Part shown: positions 19,561 through 27,123 of the stretch, in pieces
How positions within the stretch are numbered: position 1 is the first letter of the stretch
How the letters are laid out: every line of letters starts with the position of its first letter
Origin: Acidobacteria bacterium Ga0077553
Lineage (GTDB): Bacteria; Acidobacteriota; Terriglobia; Bryobacterales; Bryobacteraceae
NCBI GenBank assembly: GCA_001464575.1
Contig: LNFE01000239.1
Location: 1-51,530 of the forward strand
DNA: 51,530 nucleotides
Reading direction: 5' to 3'
Program-made: the position numbers and the translations under genes
The notes under the pieces: generated by a model
The model's database searches: none
Seen by the model: the letters and a program-made list of their open reading frames with translations, nothing else
Told to the model about the DNA's origin: nothing

Positions 19561-20736
19561 ATGGAACGCCGTCTATTCACCTTGTCCGCCCTTGCCGCTT
19601 CTGGCGCGGTCTTCGCGCAGAAAAGCAAGATTACCCTTCCGGCCCCCTACGCCACCCCGTCTTCCAACAACCGCCCGCAAGTCGTCTCCCGCCCGGACGG
19701 CGCCCAACTCAAGCTTCCGGCCGGTTTCTCCATTGAAGAGTTCGCCACCGGTTTCTCTCGCCCGCGCTTTATGCTGCAAGGCGCAAACGGAGAGATCCTG
19801 ATCACCGACACGAACGTCGCTCCCAACGGCGTCGTCTACGCCCTCACCAACAACGGCAAAGACAAGAAGAAGATCATCGAAGGCCTCGACCGGCCCTACG
19901 GCCTGGCTCTTTATAGAGACTGGCTCTACGTCGGCGAACCCACCTCCATCAAACGGTACAGGTACGACTCAAAGAGCCTCGCTGCCGCCAAGGGCGAAGA
20001 GGTTGTCTCCTATGCCGGCCTCGGCAAAGGCCACAACTCCCGGACCATCCTCTTCGATCTGAAGAAGGAAAAAATGTACGTCAGTTGCGGCTCGGAATCA
20101 AACGCTACCGTCGGCGAGGATCCTCGCCGCGCCGCCCTGAACGAGTACAACCCCGACGGCTCCGGCCACCGCATCTACGCGGCAGGCCTCCGTAACATCA
20201 TCGGCCTTCGCCACCGCCCCGGCACCTCCGAGATCTGGGCCGCGGTCCAGGAGCGCGATGGCCTCGGCGACGACCTCGTGCCTGACTATCTTGTCAACGT
20301 CAAGGACGGCGGCTTCTACGGCTGGCCCTACGCCTACACCGGTCCCAACGAAGATCCCACCAACAAGGGCAAGAACCCTGACCTCGTGAAGAAGACGCTT
20401 GAACCGGACTTCGTCATGGGCGCGCACGTCGCCGTCCTCGACATGCTCTTTTACACTGGCAACCAATTCCCCAAGAAGTTTAAGGAAGGCGTCTTCGTGG
20501 CGCAGCACGGTTCGTGGAACCGGTCCCAGCGCATCGGCTACTCCATCGCTTTCGTCCCCTTCAAGGGCGGCAAGCCCGTCGGCCCGAAGGAAGACTTCCT
20601 TACCGGGTGGATGCTCGCTCCAGATAAGCGCGAGGTATGGGGACGCCCGGTGGGCTTTCTGCAACTGCCCGATGGCAGCCTGCTTCTCTCGGACGATGGG
20701 GGCAATAAAGTTTGGCGTATCTCCTACAAGGGTTGA
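19561..20736 (+). CDS. PQQ-dependent sugar (sorbosone-type) dehydrogenase
   Basis: A 391-residue secreted six-bladed beta-propeller dehydrogenase oxidising aldoses or sorbosone with pyrroloquinoline quinone. The leader is MERRLFTLSALAASGAVFAQ. Propeller landmarks include LPAGFSIEEFATGFSRPRFM, ILITDTN, GLDRPYGLALYRDWLYVGE, AAGLRNIIGLRHRPGTSEIW, GGFYGWPYAY, VAQHGSWNRS and LLLSDDGGNKVWRISY. The RNxxGL and HGSWNR signatures mark the glucose/sorbosone dehydrogenase family. Electrons would leave to a periplasmic cytochrome; the next gene encodes a seven-haem protein and overlaps this one by 25 nt. No PQQ biosynthesis genes lie in the window. Confidence 0.88.
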   Translation: MERRLFTLSALAASGAVFAQKSKITLPAPYATPSSNNRPQVVSRPDGAQLKLPAGFSIEEFATGFSRPRFMLQGANGEILITDTNVAPNGVVYALTNNGKDKKKIIEGLDRPYGLALYRDWLYVGEPTSIKRYRYDSKSLAAAKGEEVVSYAGLGKGHNSRTILFDLKKEKMYVSCGSESNATVGEDPRRAALNEYNPDGSGHRIYAAGLRNIIGLRHRPGTSEIWAAVQERDGLGDDLVPDYLVNVKDGGFYGWPYAYTGPNEDPTNKGKNPDLVKKTLEPDFVMGAHVAVLDMLFYTGNQFPKKFKEGVFVAQHGSWNRSQRIGYSIAFVPFKGGKPVGPKEDFLTGWMLAPDKREVWGRPVGFLQLPDGSLLLSDDGGNKVWRISYKG

Positions 20737-21344
20737 TCCTGTGCGCCGCCCTCGCCGCGGCCGCGCCGTTCTCCCATCAACAACACCTGGCCCTGAAGTT
20801 GAACTGCGTCACCTGCCATCAGAAGGTGGCGCAGTCGACCGCCGCTACCGACAACAACCTGCCGGACCAGGCCGTTTGCGCGTCCTGCCATAAGCCTGGC
20901 GAGGTCTCCGTCAAGGCTCCGGCCAAGCGGACCGTCGACAAGTTTAATCACGCCGTCCACACGAAGCTCGGCAACCTCGCCCCCGCCTTCCGCGGTGCTC
21001 TCACCGCCGGCACGTGGCTCGGCACCAAGGCCGAAGGCACGGCCAGAGCGGTGCACCTCGAATCGAAGAACGCTTGCGCCGCCTGCCACCAAGGCATCGA
21101 GCAAAGCGTGGCGGTCGCCGAAAAGTCGTCCCATTTCCCGCACATGGCCGACTGCCTTACCTGTCACACCAAGATTGATCCACCCTTTAGCTGTGAGCAG
21201 TGCCATGCCGAGCCGGCCAAGCTCCTGCCCGCCACCCACACCCCGGGCTACATTGATCGCCACAATCGCTTCAAGGACAAGCTCGAGCGCGAAACCTGCA
21301 CGGTCTGCCACGGCCGCGACTTCCGGTGCCTGGGTTGCCATTGA
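20712..21344 (+). CDS. Periplasmic seven-haem cytochrome c
   Basis: A 210-residue protein with a signal peptide (to about residue 18) and seven CxxCH sites: CVTCH, CASCH, CAACH, CLTCH, CEQCH, CTVCH and CLGCH. Extra histidines (FSHQQH, FNHAVH, SHFPH) could be the distal ligands, as in multihaem electron-transfer proteins of the c7/c3 type. The start is a TTG inside the 3' end of the PQQ dehydrogenase gene, in a different frame, so translation is probably coupled. Context suggests it takes electrons from that dehydrogenase. No larger family could be assigned beyond multihaem c. Confidence 0.85.
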   Translation: MAYLLQGLILCAALAAAAPFSHQQHLALKLNCVTCHQKVAQSTAATDNNLPDQAVCASCHKPGEVSVKAPAKRTVDKFNHAVHTKLGNLAPAFRGALTAGTWLGTKAEGTARAVHLESKNACAACHQGIEQSVAVAEKSSHFPHMADCLTCHTKIDPPFSCEQCHAEPAKLLPATHTPGYIDRHNRFKDKLERETCTVCHGRDFRCLGCH

Positions 21345-21373
21345 CTGGAAGCCTCCTGGGTCGCCGTCCGCCA

Positions 21374-21412
21374 GGGAGTACGCCGGGCTCAAGCCAGGCC
21401 CGGCGTACTCCC
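21374..21412. terminator. Bidirectional hairpin between convergent genes
   Basis: A perfect 15-bp stem, GGGAGTACGCCGGGC (21374-21388) and its complement (21398-21412), with a 9-nt loop. It lies between the convergent seven-haem cytochrome and outer-membrane protein genes. No long T run follows on either strand, so it may act with Rho or as an mRNA 3' end stabiliser. Confidence 0.6.
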
Positions 21413-21442
21413 GTTGCGCCCATCATCTTGTCTACTGCTTGT

Positions 21443-22210
21443 CTACTGCGAGAAGTTGTAGACGGCCGTCATTTTATAGAAGGACCCATTGCCGTCCGCC
21501 GGGCCGCGCGTCTGCACGTCGGGCCCGGCGGTGAAGCGTAGGGAAAAGCCGCTTGTCAGGTTGGCCTGCACGTAAGGCCCAAGCCACCGGTAGACGCTCG
21601 ACGAGGGACCGCTGCTCGGGTTGGAACCAAGGGACTCGTAGTGCAAGCCCACGCTAAAGGCGCTCGAAACTTTCACACCACCGTTGATCCACCAGTGCAG
21701 GAAGTTGTTCTGGACTCCCGCTGGGACCAACTGGTTATTGGGGCCGGGTACGCGGCCAGTGCGGAGAGCGGTGTAGCGGCCCATATAGAACTCTCCCTCG
21801 GCGCGTTTGGTGTTCACGTTGGACGTGATGTTCGGGACGATTCCTTCGAAGGCCATCGGGAAGTTGCCGTTCGACAGGAGCTTACCGTTCAGAATGCCCA
21901 GTTGCGGGGTGAACGTCCATCTGCCATCAAAGGTTTTGAGGTTGACCCCGCCGCCGGCTTCGGTCCATAGGCCTCCACCACCACCGGTGCCGAACGATGG
22001 GGTCGTCCAGAAGATGCCGTAGGCGGTGGCATCCAATCTGTCGTTGAGACGGAACGCCCCATAAACTGTGGGGTAAAAGCCGAAGAAGCTGTCCTGATTC
22101 ATGGCAATCCGGTAATTCGCTTTGGGAGGAGTCTGCGATTGAGCAAACAACGGCTGAGTCAGCGTAACGAGTGCGCACAGAGACGCGAATGAAAAACAGT
22201 TGCTTTTCAC
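21443..22210 (-). CDS. Predicted outer-membrane beta-barrel protein, unknown function
   Basis: A 255-residue protein starting with GTG; AAGGA lies about 10 nt upstream. A signal peptide ends near TQPLFAQSQ (residue 24-26). The rest alternates hydrophobic and polar residues in barrel-like strands: YRIAMNQDSFFGFYPTVYGA, LDATAYGIFWT, WTEAGGGVNLKTF, WWINGGVKVSSAFSVGLHYE, GPYVQANLTSGFSLRFTAGP. It ends in KMTAVYNFSQ, an aromatic-containing terminal strand. It resembles uncharacterised outer-membrane families; I do not recognise a specific one with certainty. It stands alone, convergent with the cytochrome gene and divergent from the enolase-superfamily gene. Confidence 0.7.
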   Translation of the reverse strand: MKSNCFSFASLCALVTLTQPLFAQSQTPPKANYRIAMNQDSFFGFYPTVYGAFRLNDRLDATAYGIFWTTPSFGTGGGGGLWTEAGGGVNLKTFDGRWTFTPQLGILNGKLLSNGNFPMAFEGIVPNITSNVNTKRAEGEFYMGRYTALRTGRVPGPNNQLVPAGVQNNFLHWWINGGVKVSSAFSVGLHYESLGSNPSSGPSSSVYRWLGPYVQANLTSGFSLRFTAGPDVQTRGPADGNGSFYKMTAVYNFSQ

Positions 22211-22512
22211 GGAAATAGGATCCTTAAGTAAGAAAGTTGATTTAGGAGGGATTTACTGCGGGAGTCGCCGACGCGGGGACCCTAAGGAACAATGAGAGGG
22301 ATTTGAGGGGGCTATTTAATGGAATTGCCCGTTCACTTTTTCGTTGAACTTGGCAACTTACAAACAGCGTATCGGCGTCCACTCGCGATCCGCCAATCCA
22401 AAAAACAAATGCCGTCGATAGAAGCGGTGAATGCGCGGCTCCGGGCGGATCCGGCGTCGAGTTCGCCTCGCGGCCACTGACGGCCTCCCGCTCTGATAGA
22501 ATTCGCGGCACG
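22211..22512. other. 302-nt divergent intergenic region
   Basis: It separates the outer-membrane protein gene from the enolase-superfamily gene. On the plus strand TAGAAT (22497-22502) lies 10 nt before the downstream ATG and is the only convincing promoter element. The middle, around 22310-22380, is A/T-richer than its surroundings, but no -35/-10 pair, repeat or small gene could be supported. Confidence 0.5.
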
Positions 22513-23742
22513 ATGAAACGCCGCGCCTTCTTTGAACATGCCCTCGCCGCCAGCGCCGTGCCTGCGCTCCAAGCCGCCCAGCCGGGAGGCAAGCCGGCTC
22601 TCAAGATCACCGACATCAAGACCATCCTCGTCGGTACCGGCAGCCGGAACACTTGCTTCGTCAAGGTCGAAACCGACCAGGGCCATACCGGCATCGGCGA
22701 AGCCTACTCGTGCGGCCCCGACGAAGCCACCGCCGCCGTTGTCGCCGATTTCAAAAGCTGGCTGGTGGGCCAGGACCCGCGGAACATCGAGCACTTGTAC
22801 AACATGATGATGAACTTCACCCGCTTCCCGGGCGGGCTCGTCGTCAATGCAGCCATCTCCGGCATTGAACACGCCCTATGGGACATCGCCGGCAAATCGG
22901 CCGGCCTCCCCGTCTACATGCTTCTTGGCGGCAAGGTCCGCGAGAAGATTCGCGTCTATCAGTCCGTCGGCGGCAATACCCCCGATGAGATCGCCGCCAA
23001 CGCCAAGGCTCTCGTCGCCAAGTATGGGTACACGTGCCTCAAGATGCGGCCGCAGCCGCCCAAGGACAACCAGCTCTCCTACAACGCCGTCACGCTGGGA
23101 GCCGCCGACCGCGTCCGCGCCGTCCGCGAGGCCGTCGGCCCCAACGTCGACATCGGCTGCGACATCCACGCCCGCTTCCTCGAGGTCAGCCGCGCCGTCC
23201 GCCTGGCAAAGGCGATTGAACCATATCACCCGGCTTGGCTCGAAGAACCCATCCGCCCCGAAAACGAAGACGCTATGGGCAAACTGGCCGACCACGTGAA
23301 CATCCCGCTCGCCAGCGGCGAGTGCAACTACACCCGGCACGAATTCCGGAAGATCCTCGCCAACCAGTCACTCGATATCATCCAGCCGGATATCTGCGTC
23401 TGCGGCGGGCTATGGGAGATGCGGAAGATTGCGGCGATGGCCGAGGCGCACTACGTGATGGTCGCACCGCACAACCCCATGGGCCCGCTCGCCACCGTCG
23501 TTAACGTCCACTTCGCCGCGGCCACGCCGAACTTCTTCGTCCTCGAATACCATCCCGACGACGTCTCCCCGCGCAAGGACCTGCTGAAGGAGCCGCTCAT
23601 GGTTAAGGACGGCTATATTCCGCTGCCCACCAAGCCCGGCTGGGGCGTCGAACTCAATGAGGACGCCCTCCGCCGGATGCCGTCGAAACCGTGGCGCCGG
23701 GGCTTTGACTACCACGTCGACGGCTCGGTCGCCTACATCTAG
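22513..23742 (+). CDS. Mandelate racemase/muconate lactonizing enzyme family protein
   Basis: A 409-residue enolase-superfamily enzyme that abstracts the alpha-proton of a carboxylate, typically a sugar acid. The capping domain covers about residues 30-150, followed by the barrel. Metal ligands fit DIH (in IGCDIHARF), LEEP and SGE (in LASGECNY), and a general-base histidine is in VAPHNPMGP. The pattern DIH plus a late histidine resembles the galactonate/gluconate dehydratase group, but the substrate cannot be fixed. The N-terminus MKRRAFFEHALAASAVPALQAAQ looks like a Tat or Sec leader, unusual for a usually cytoplasmic family though common in Acidobacteria and Planctomycetes. There is no Shine-Dalgarno; TAGAAT lies 10 nt upstream. 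Confidence 0.88.
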   Translation: MKRRAFFEHALAASAVPALQAAQPGGKPALKITDIKTILVGTGSRNTCFVKVETDQGHTGIGEAYSCGPDEATAAVVADFKSWLVGQDPRNIEHLYNMMMNFTRFPGGLVVNAAISGIEHALWDIAGKSAGLPVYMLLGGKVREKIRVYQSVGGNTPDEIAANAKALVAKYGYTCLKMRPQPPKDNQLSYNAVTLGAADRVRAVREAVGPNVDIGCDIHARFLEVSRAVRLAKAIEPYHPAWLEEPIRPENEDAMGKLADHVNIPLASGECNYTRHEFRKILANQSLDIIQPDICVCGGLWEMRKIAAMAEAHYVMVAPHNPMGPLATVVNVHFAAATPNFFVLEYHPDDVSPRKDLLKEPLMVKDGYIPLPTKPGWGVELNEDALRRMPSKPWRRGFDYHVDGSVAYI

Positions 23743-24137
23743 CTCTTGGCGGGAAGGCGCGTCGTTTGGCGCTGCACCAACTGCCACTGGTTCCCGTTTT
23801 TGACCCAGACGAGCAGGACGGTCATTTCAATGTTCGGGCTCGCAATCGAGGTGACGCGGGCTCGGGTGACGGCCGTCTTCCCGTAGACCTTCACGTCTTC
23901 GCTGTGCACCTGAAAGGTGGGCTTGCCCTTGGCGAGCGCCGCCACGGCTGTAGCCTTATCTTCGAGCAGCGCGTTCGAGTGGCTATACTGCAACTCCGGC
24001 GCAAACAGCTTATTCAGCGTCGCGGTGTCACCCGTCTTCGCGGCCTTCACGTACTCGGCGTGGACCGCCTTCACTTCCGATTCGGCCTGGCCGAAACTAG
24101 CAGCAGCAAGCATAAAAATTCCTAGGATCGTTTTCAT
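23739..24137 (-). CDS. Secreted NTF2/SnoaL-like (DUF4440-type) protein
   Basis: A 132-residue protein with a signal peptide (MKTILGIFMLAAASFGQA). The rest has the cone-shaped NTF2 fold pattern: an N-terminal helix VKAVHAEYVKAAKTGDTATLNKLFAPEL, a YSHSNA strand, a KTAVTRARVT hairpin, and a final strand MTVLLVWVKNGNQWQLVQRQ. Such proteins bind small ligands; no catalytic residues can be assigned. It is the last gene of the minus-strand series following the DapA-like gene (14-nt gap) and overlaps the convergent enolase-superfamily gene by 4 nt. Confidence 0.8.
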   Translation of the reverse strand: MKTILGIFMLAAASFGQAESEVKAVHAEYVKAAKTGDTATLNKLFAPELQYSHSNALLEDKATAVAALAKGKPTFQVHSEDVKVYGKTAVTRARVTSIASPNIEMTVLLVWVKNGNQWQLVQRQTTRLPAKS

Positions 24138-24151
24138 GGAACCCGATCATA

Positions 24152-24898
24152 TCAACTCTTGAGATCATGCAACGCATCGGCGATGGCCGGCTTGACCCAC
24201 TCCGGGACCGGCGTCAACGGCAACCGAGGCACCCCACCGTAGTAACTGTTCAAATCCATCGCCCACTTCAACGCGGGCGTGCCGTGAGCCTCCACCAGGT
24301 TCACGAGCGGCCGGACGCGCTCCTGCCAGTCTGTCCCGGCCTCGTCCTCCCGCTGCCGGTACGCTTCCCAAATCAGCTGCACCGAATAGGGAATCGCATT
24401 CGCCACGGGCACAAGGGCCGCCGCGGCGCCGCCTTTGAACGCGGCAAACAGATTGGCCGAGTCCTGCGTCAGAGCGACCTTCGAAATGTTCGGATGGTCC
24501 GGCACCAAGTCCCCGTCGACGACAACCGGAATGCGCGCGCCGTCGGCGACCGCCCGGTAGAACAGCGTCCGGGTGTCGCCGCCGAACTCGGCCGCCGCCC
24601 GCACGAACGCAAAGTGATAGCCCAACTCCGCCGCGCGCGAGACCAACGCCAGGGTCTCCCGGACACTCGGCGCGGAGGCCGCCGCCCCCAGCAACTTCCC
24701 CGGCTTGGCGCTCGCCGCCACCAGCTCCCAAACCAGCGCTTTCTCTTCCGCGGTGAGCAGAGAATCGCCCGCCACATATCCGGCCAGGCTGATCGCGTTC
24801 AGCCGCTCCACATTGCTTTTCAGTTTGGCTTTGTAGACGTCGCCGCGATGATCAAAGGGGGTCGAAACCGGAACGAGGATGCCCTGAATCTTCAACAT
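24152..24898 (-). CDS. Dihydrodipicolinate synthase-family protein, catalytic residues missing
   Basis: A 248-residue protein against about 290-300 usual for the family. The N-terminus (GILVPVSTPFDHRGDVYKAKL) and C-terminus (LKWAMDLNSYYGGVPRLPLTP) are typical of DapA-like aldolases. In the middle, the substrate-binding GSTGE loop is reduced to GDSLL, the catalytic tyrosine motif (YY.P) is absent, and the strand that should carry the Schiff-base lysine reads ISKVALTQDS, with the lysine out of register. All changes are in frame. It is therefore probably not a working lyase or aldolase of this class. It lies 57 nt after atpE, perhaps in the same transcript. Confidence 0.8.
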   Translation of the reverse strand: MLKIQGILVPVSTPFDHRGDVYKAKLKSNVERLNAISLAGYVAGDSLLTAEEKALVWELVAASAKPGKLLGAAASAPSVRETLALVSRAAELGYHFAFVRAAAEFGGDTRTLFYRAVADGARIPVVVDGDLVPDHPNISKVALTQDSANLFAAFKGGAAAALVPVANAIPYSVQLIWEAYRQREDEAGTDWQERVRPLVNLVEAHGTPALKWAMDLNSYYGGVPRLPLTPVPEWVKPAIADALHDLKS

Positions 24899-24955
24899 AT
24901 AGAAACACGAAGGGCGCGGCTGCTCCGCTGTCCGGAGCGCCGCGCCCTAAGAGAA

Positions 24956-25234
24956 TTAGCCTTTCACGAAGACGATAACGAGGGTGAACAGCGCCAGCGA
25001 CTCGATGAAGACGAGGCCGAGCAGTCCAAGACCGCGGATTACCGTGGCGGCGCCAGGGTTGCGGGCAATGGCTTCCACAGCACCGGCAATCGCCTTGCCT
25101 TGGCCGAGGGCGCAGAGGCCCGAGGCAATCGCCATCGAGAAAGCGCTAGTGAGAACAATAGCGGGGTCAGCGGCCATCGAAGGCATCGCGAAGGCCATCA
25201 AAACGAAGGCCAGAACGAACATTTTTCCGAACAT
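24956..25234 (-). CDS. atpE: ATP synthase F0 subunit c
   Basis: A 92-residue proteolipid of the rotor ring. Helix 1 is followed by the polar loop ALGQGKAIAGAVEAIARNPGA, and helix 2 contains the proton-carrying glutamate in VFIESLALF. An N-terminal extension (MFGKMFVLAFVLMAFAMPSMA) resembles a cleavable signal peptide, a feature known in some bacterial c subunits. The AAGGAG Shine-Dalgarno is strong, as expected for the subunit needed in the largest number. Sodium-binding residues of Na+-type rings are not obvious, so proton coupling is likely. It ends the F0 series; no atpF, atpH or F1 gene follows. Confidence 0.95.
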   Translation of the reverse strand: MFGKMFVLAFVLMAFAMPSMAADPAIVLTSAFSMAIASGLCALGQGKAIAGAVEAIARNPGAATVIRGLGLLGLVFIESLALFTLVIVFVKG

Positions 25235-25339
25235 GGGGTGTTGCTCCTTGGGTATAAATTGCGCTCAGGAGGTGGTTCCGTTCCTCCGTTGGGACGGGGA
25301 GGGCTCACACTGGCGCGGGGTTAATGCCGAATAAAAAGT

Positions 25340-26071
25340 TTAGTGTTCGTCGCCTACCGCGGCGCCGATGTAGATGAGCGTCAGCAGTGCGAAGACATAA
25401 GCCTGAATCACCGAGATGAACACGTGCAGGCCCATGAAGGCTACCGGCACCACGATATAGGTCAAGCTCAAAAAAACCAGCGTCACCTGTTCCCCGGCGA
25501 ACATGTTGGCGAACAGACGGATGGTTAGAGAAACCGGGCGGGCCGCATGGCTCACGATTTCGATGGGCAACATCAGCGGAGTCAACCACCAGATGGGACC
25601 CGTAAATTGGCTGATGTAGTGGCCGCCATGCTGGCGAATGCCTTGGATGTTGTAGTACAGGAACGCCAGCAGCGCGATGCCGGCCGGCACATAGTGGTAC
25701 ATGGTCGGCGATTCGAAGGTTGGAATCACGCCGAGCAAATTCGAGAACAACACGAAGATGAAAAACGTCCCGGCAATCGGGATGTACTTCTTATAGCCTT
25801 CATGCACGTTGTCGTGGGCCTGTTCGCCCAGGAACTCGTACATCGCTTCGAGCACATGCTGCAACTTGCCCGGGGCCGTCATCGAGAAACCAGCCTTGGC
25901 AATCGTGAACAGGATCACGATCAACACCGCTACCAGAATTTCCATGGTGATGTAGTTGGCCCAGGGCCGTGCGTGGGTCTGCATGCCCACCGCCGACAGA
26001 ATCGAATTTCCTAGCCCAGCCAGGTGATCGTTGAAGAGGGCGGTGAGCCAGAGCTCATGAGATTCGTGCAT
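25340..26071 (-). CDS. atpB: ATP synthase F0 subunit a
   Basis: A 243-residue stator channel protein. The essential arginine of the proton path lies in SLTIRLFANMFAGEQ, and the conserved C-terminal histidine/glutamine region is in GLHVFISVIQAYVFALL. Transmembrane helices, including IVILFTIAKAGFSM and FFIFVLFSNLLGVIP, fit the family. The start lies inside the 3' end of the atpI gene (17-nt overlap). A 105-nt gap separates it from atpE. Confidence 0.95.
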   Translation of the reverse strand: MHESHELWLTALFNDHLAGLGNSILSAVGMQTHARPWANYITMEILVAVLIVILFTIAKAGFSMTAPGKLQHVLEAMYEFLGEQAHDNVHEGYKKYIPIAGTFFIFVLFSNLLGVIPTFESPTMYHYVPAGIALLAFLYYNIQGIRQHGGHYISQFTGPIWWLTPLMLPIEIVSHAARPVSLTIRLFANMFAGEQVTLVFLSLTYIVVPVAFMGLHVFISVIQAYVFALLTLIYIGAAVGDEH

Positions 26072-26408
26072 AGATCAATTGGTAGAGCGCTTCCCCCAGC
26101 GCCGCAGCCGCAGCGGTCAACAGTCCGATGAGGAACGTGACAGGGGTAACCGCAAATACCTTCAGCATAACATAGCCCACCCCGCCGAGCACGGCCAAAC
26201 GCAGGCCCAGCAGGCCCGCGCGCGCCGGTGTGGGGCGAGAAAACGCGCTCTCTAACCACCGGAAGTTTGCCCACGCCGCCGCCGCGCCGGTTGCCACCCC
26301 CAGCGCCGCCAAGCCGCCCCAGCCGATGCCCGCTACCGTTGCAAACACAACGCCCCAGCCTGCAATCCCCCACTCCATCCGTCGCACCAACGCTGCGTAA
26401 TCCGTCAC
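26055..26408 (-). CDS. atpI: ATP synthase subunit I-like membrane protein
   Basis: A 117-residue protein with four hydrophobic segments (about 13-30, 34-48, 65-83 and 88-107), matching the small ATP-synthase I family that helps c-ring assembly and Mg2+ handling. The start is a GTG overlapping the stop of the upstream AtpZ-like gene as GTGA. The call rests on size, topology and position directly before atpB, since the family is poorly conserved. Confidence 0.75.
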   Translation of the reverse strand: MTDYAALVRRMEWGIAGWGVVFATVAGIGWGGLAALGVATGAAAAWANFRWLESAFSRPTPARAGLLGLRLAVLGGVGYVMLKVFAVTPVTFLIGLLTAAAAALGEALYQLIYARIS

Positions 26409-26632
26409 TTGGAATCCGTATCCCGGTCAAACTCTTTGTTTAACTTCCGGATCAGTTCCCGCATCCCGGCAATCACCCCGGCAATCAACCAGACGATGTA
26501 CCAGAAGCTCGTCCCGAAAACCCGATCCAGTCCCAAGCCGATCGCGTACCCCACCAGCAGGCTCACCGGCAGAATCAGCGCCAAGTTCATGTAATCGGAA
26601 ATCAACCGCCCGACGCTACGCTCCCGCTTCAC
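26405..26632 (-). CDS. AtpZ/AtpI-type F0 accessory protein
   Basis: A 75-residue protein with two transmembrane helices (about 16-34 and 43-60) and a charged C-terminus (MRELIRKLNKEFDRD). The first helix with DRVFGTSFWYIVWLIAG is typical of the ATPase gene 1 (AtpZ/AtpQ) family. The start is the GTG at 26632, chosen because it overlaps the stop of the upstream cytochrome as GTGA. A longer frame exists but runs antisense-like through the cytochrome gene. Confidence 0.78.
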   Translation of the reverse strand: MKRERSVGRLISDYMNLALILPVSLLVGYAIGLGLDRVFGTSFWYIVWLIAGVIAGMRELIRKLNKEFDRDTDSK

Positions 26633-27123
26633 CGTGCCGCTACCGCCAGCGTATGCCGCGCATGGCAATTCATACACGTCACCTTCGCCACTGCTGAACC
26701 CACCGGCTTCTCCTTGCACGCCGCCGGGGTCGACGTGTGGCATCGAGCGCAACCCGCCTGCGTCACGGTCCACTCCTTCATCGCATGGTGCCCGTGGCAC
26801 GTGCTGCAGTTGGCCGATTTCGCCGTCCGCTGCACCACGGCGTGATGATGCTTGCTCTCGACATACTGATTCTTCTCCTGCAAATGGCAGTTCCCGCACA
26901 TCCCGGCCACTTCGTCCGGCGCTGCCACACGGTCCGGCGGCGCCTCCCCGTTGCTCTTGCGATGCTTATCGCTTGGCCCGTGGCAAACGCCGCATTGCAA
27001 GCCCGCTTTCGTATTGTGCTTATGCTTGCCGAAGTCGGCAATCTGTTCGTTATGGCACGGCGCGCAGTCCTGTTGCGCTTCCATACGAAACGAACCCATT
27101 AGCAACAGCAAAACCCAAATCAT
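26629..27123 (-). CDS. Periplasmic six-haem cytochrome c
   Basis: A 164-residue protein with a short leader (MIWVLLLLMGSFRMEAQ) and six CxxCH sites: CAPCH, CGVCH, CGNCH, CSTCH, CARCH and CMNCH. Many other histidines (KHKH, SKHHH, HGHH) can serve as distal ligands. It resembles small multihaem c proteins of the cytochrome c3/c-554 type. It overlaps the upstream FMN oxidase and the downstream AtpZ-like gene by 4 nt each, so it is translated within the F0 operon. It could take electrons from a periplasmic dehydrogenase, but the link to ATP synthase is not explained by known biology. Confidence 0.85.
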   Translation of the reverse strand: MIWVLLLLMGSFRMEAQQDCAPCHNEQIADFGKHKHNTKAGLQCGVCHGPSDKHRKSNGEAPPDRVAAPDEVAGMCGNCHLQEKNQYVESKHHHAVVQRTAKSANCSTCHGHHAMKEWTVTQAGCARCHTSTPAACKEKPVGSAVAKVTCMNCHARHTLAVAAR

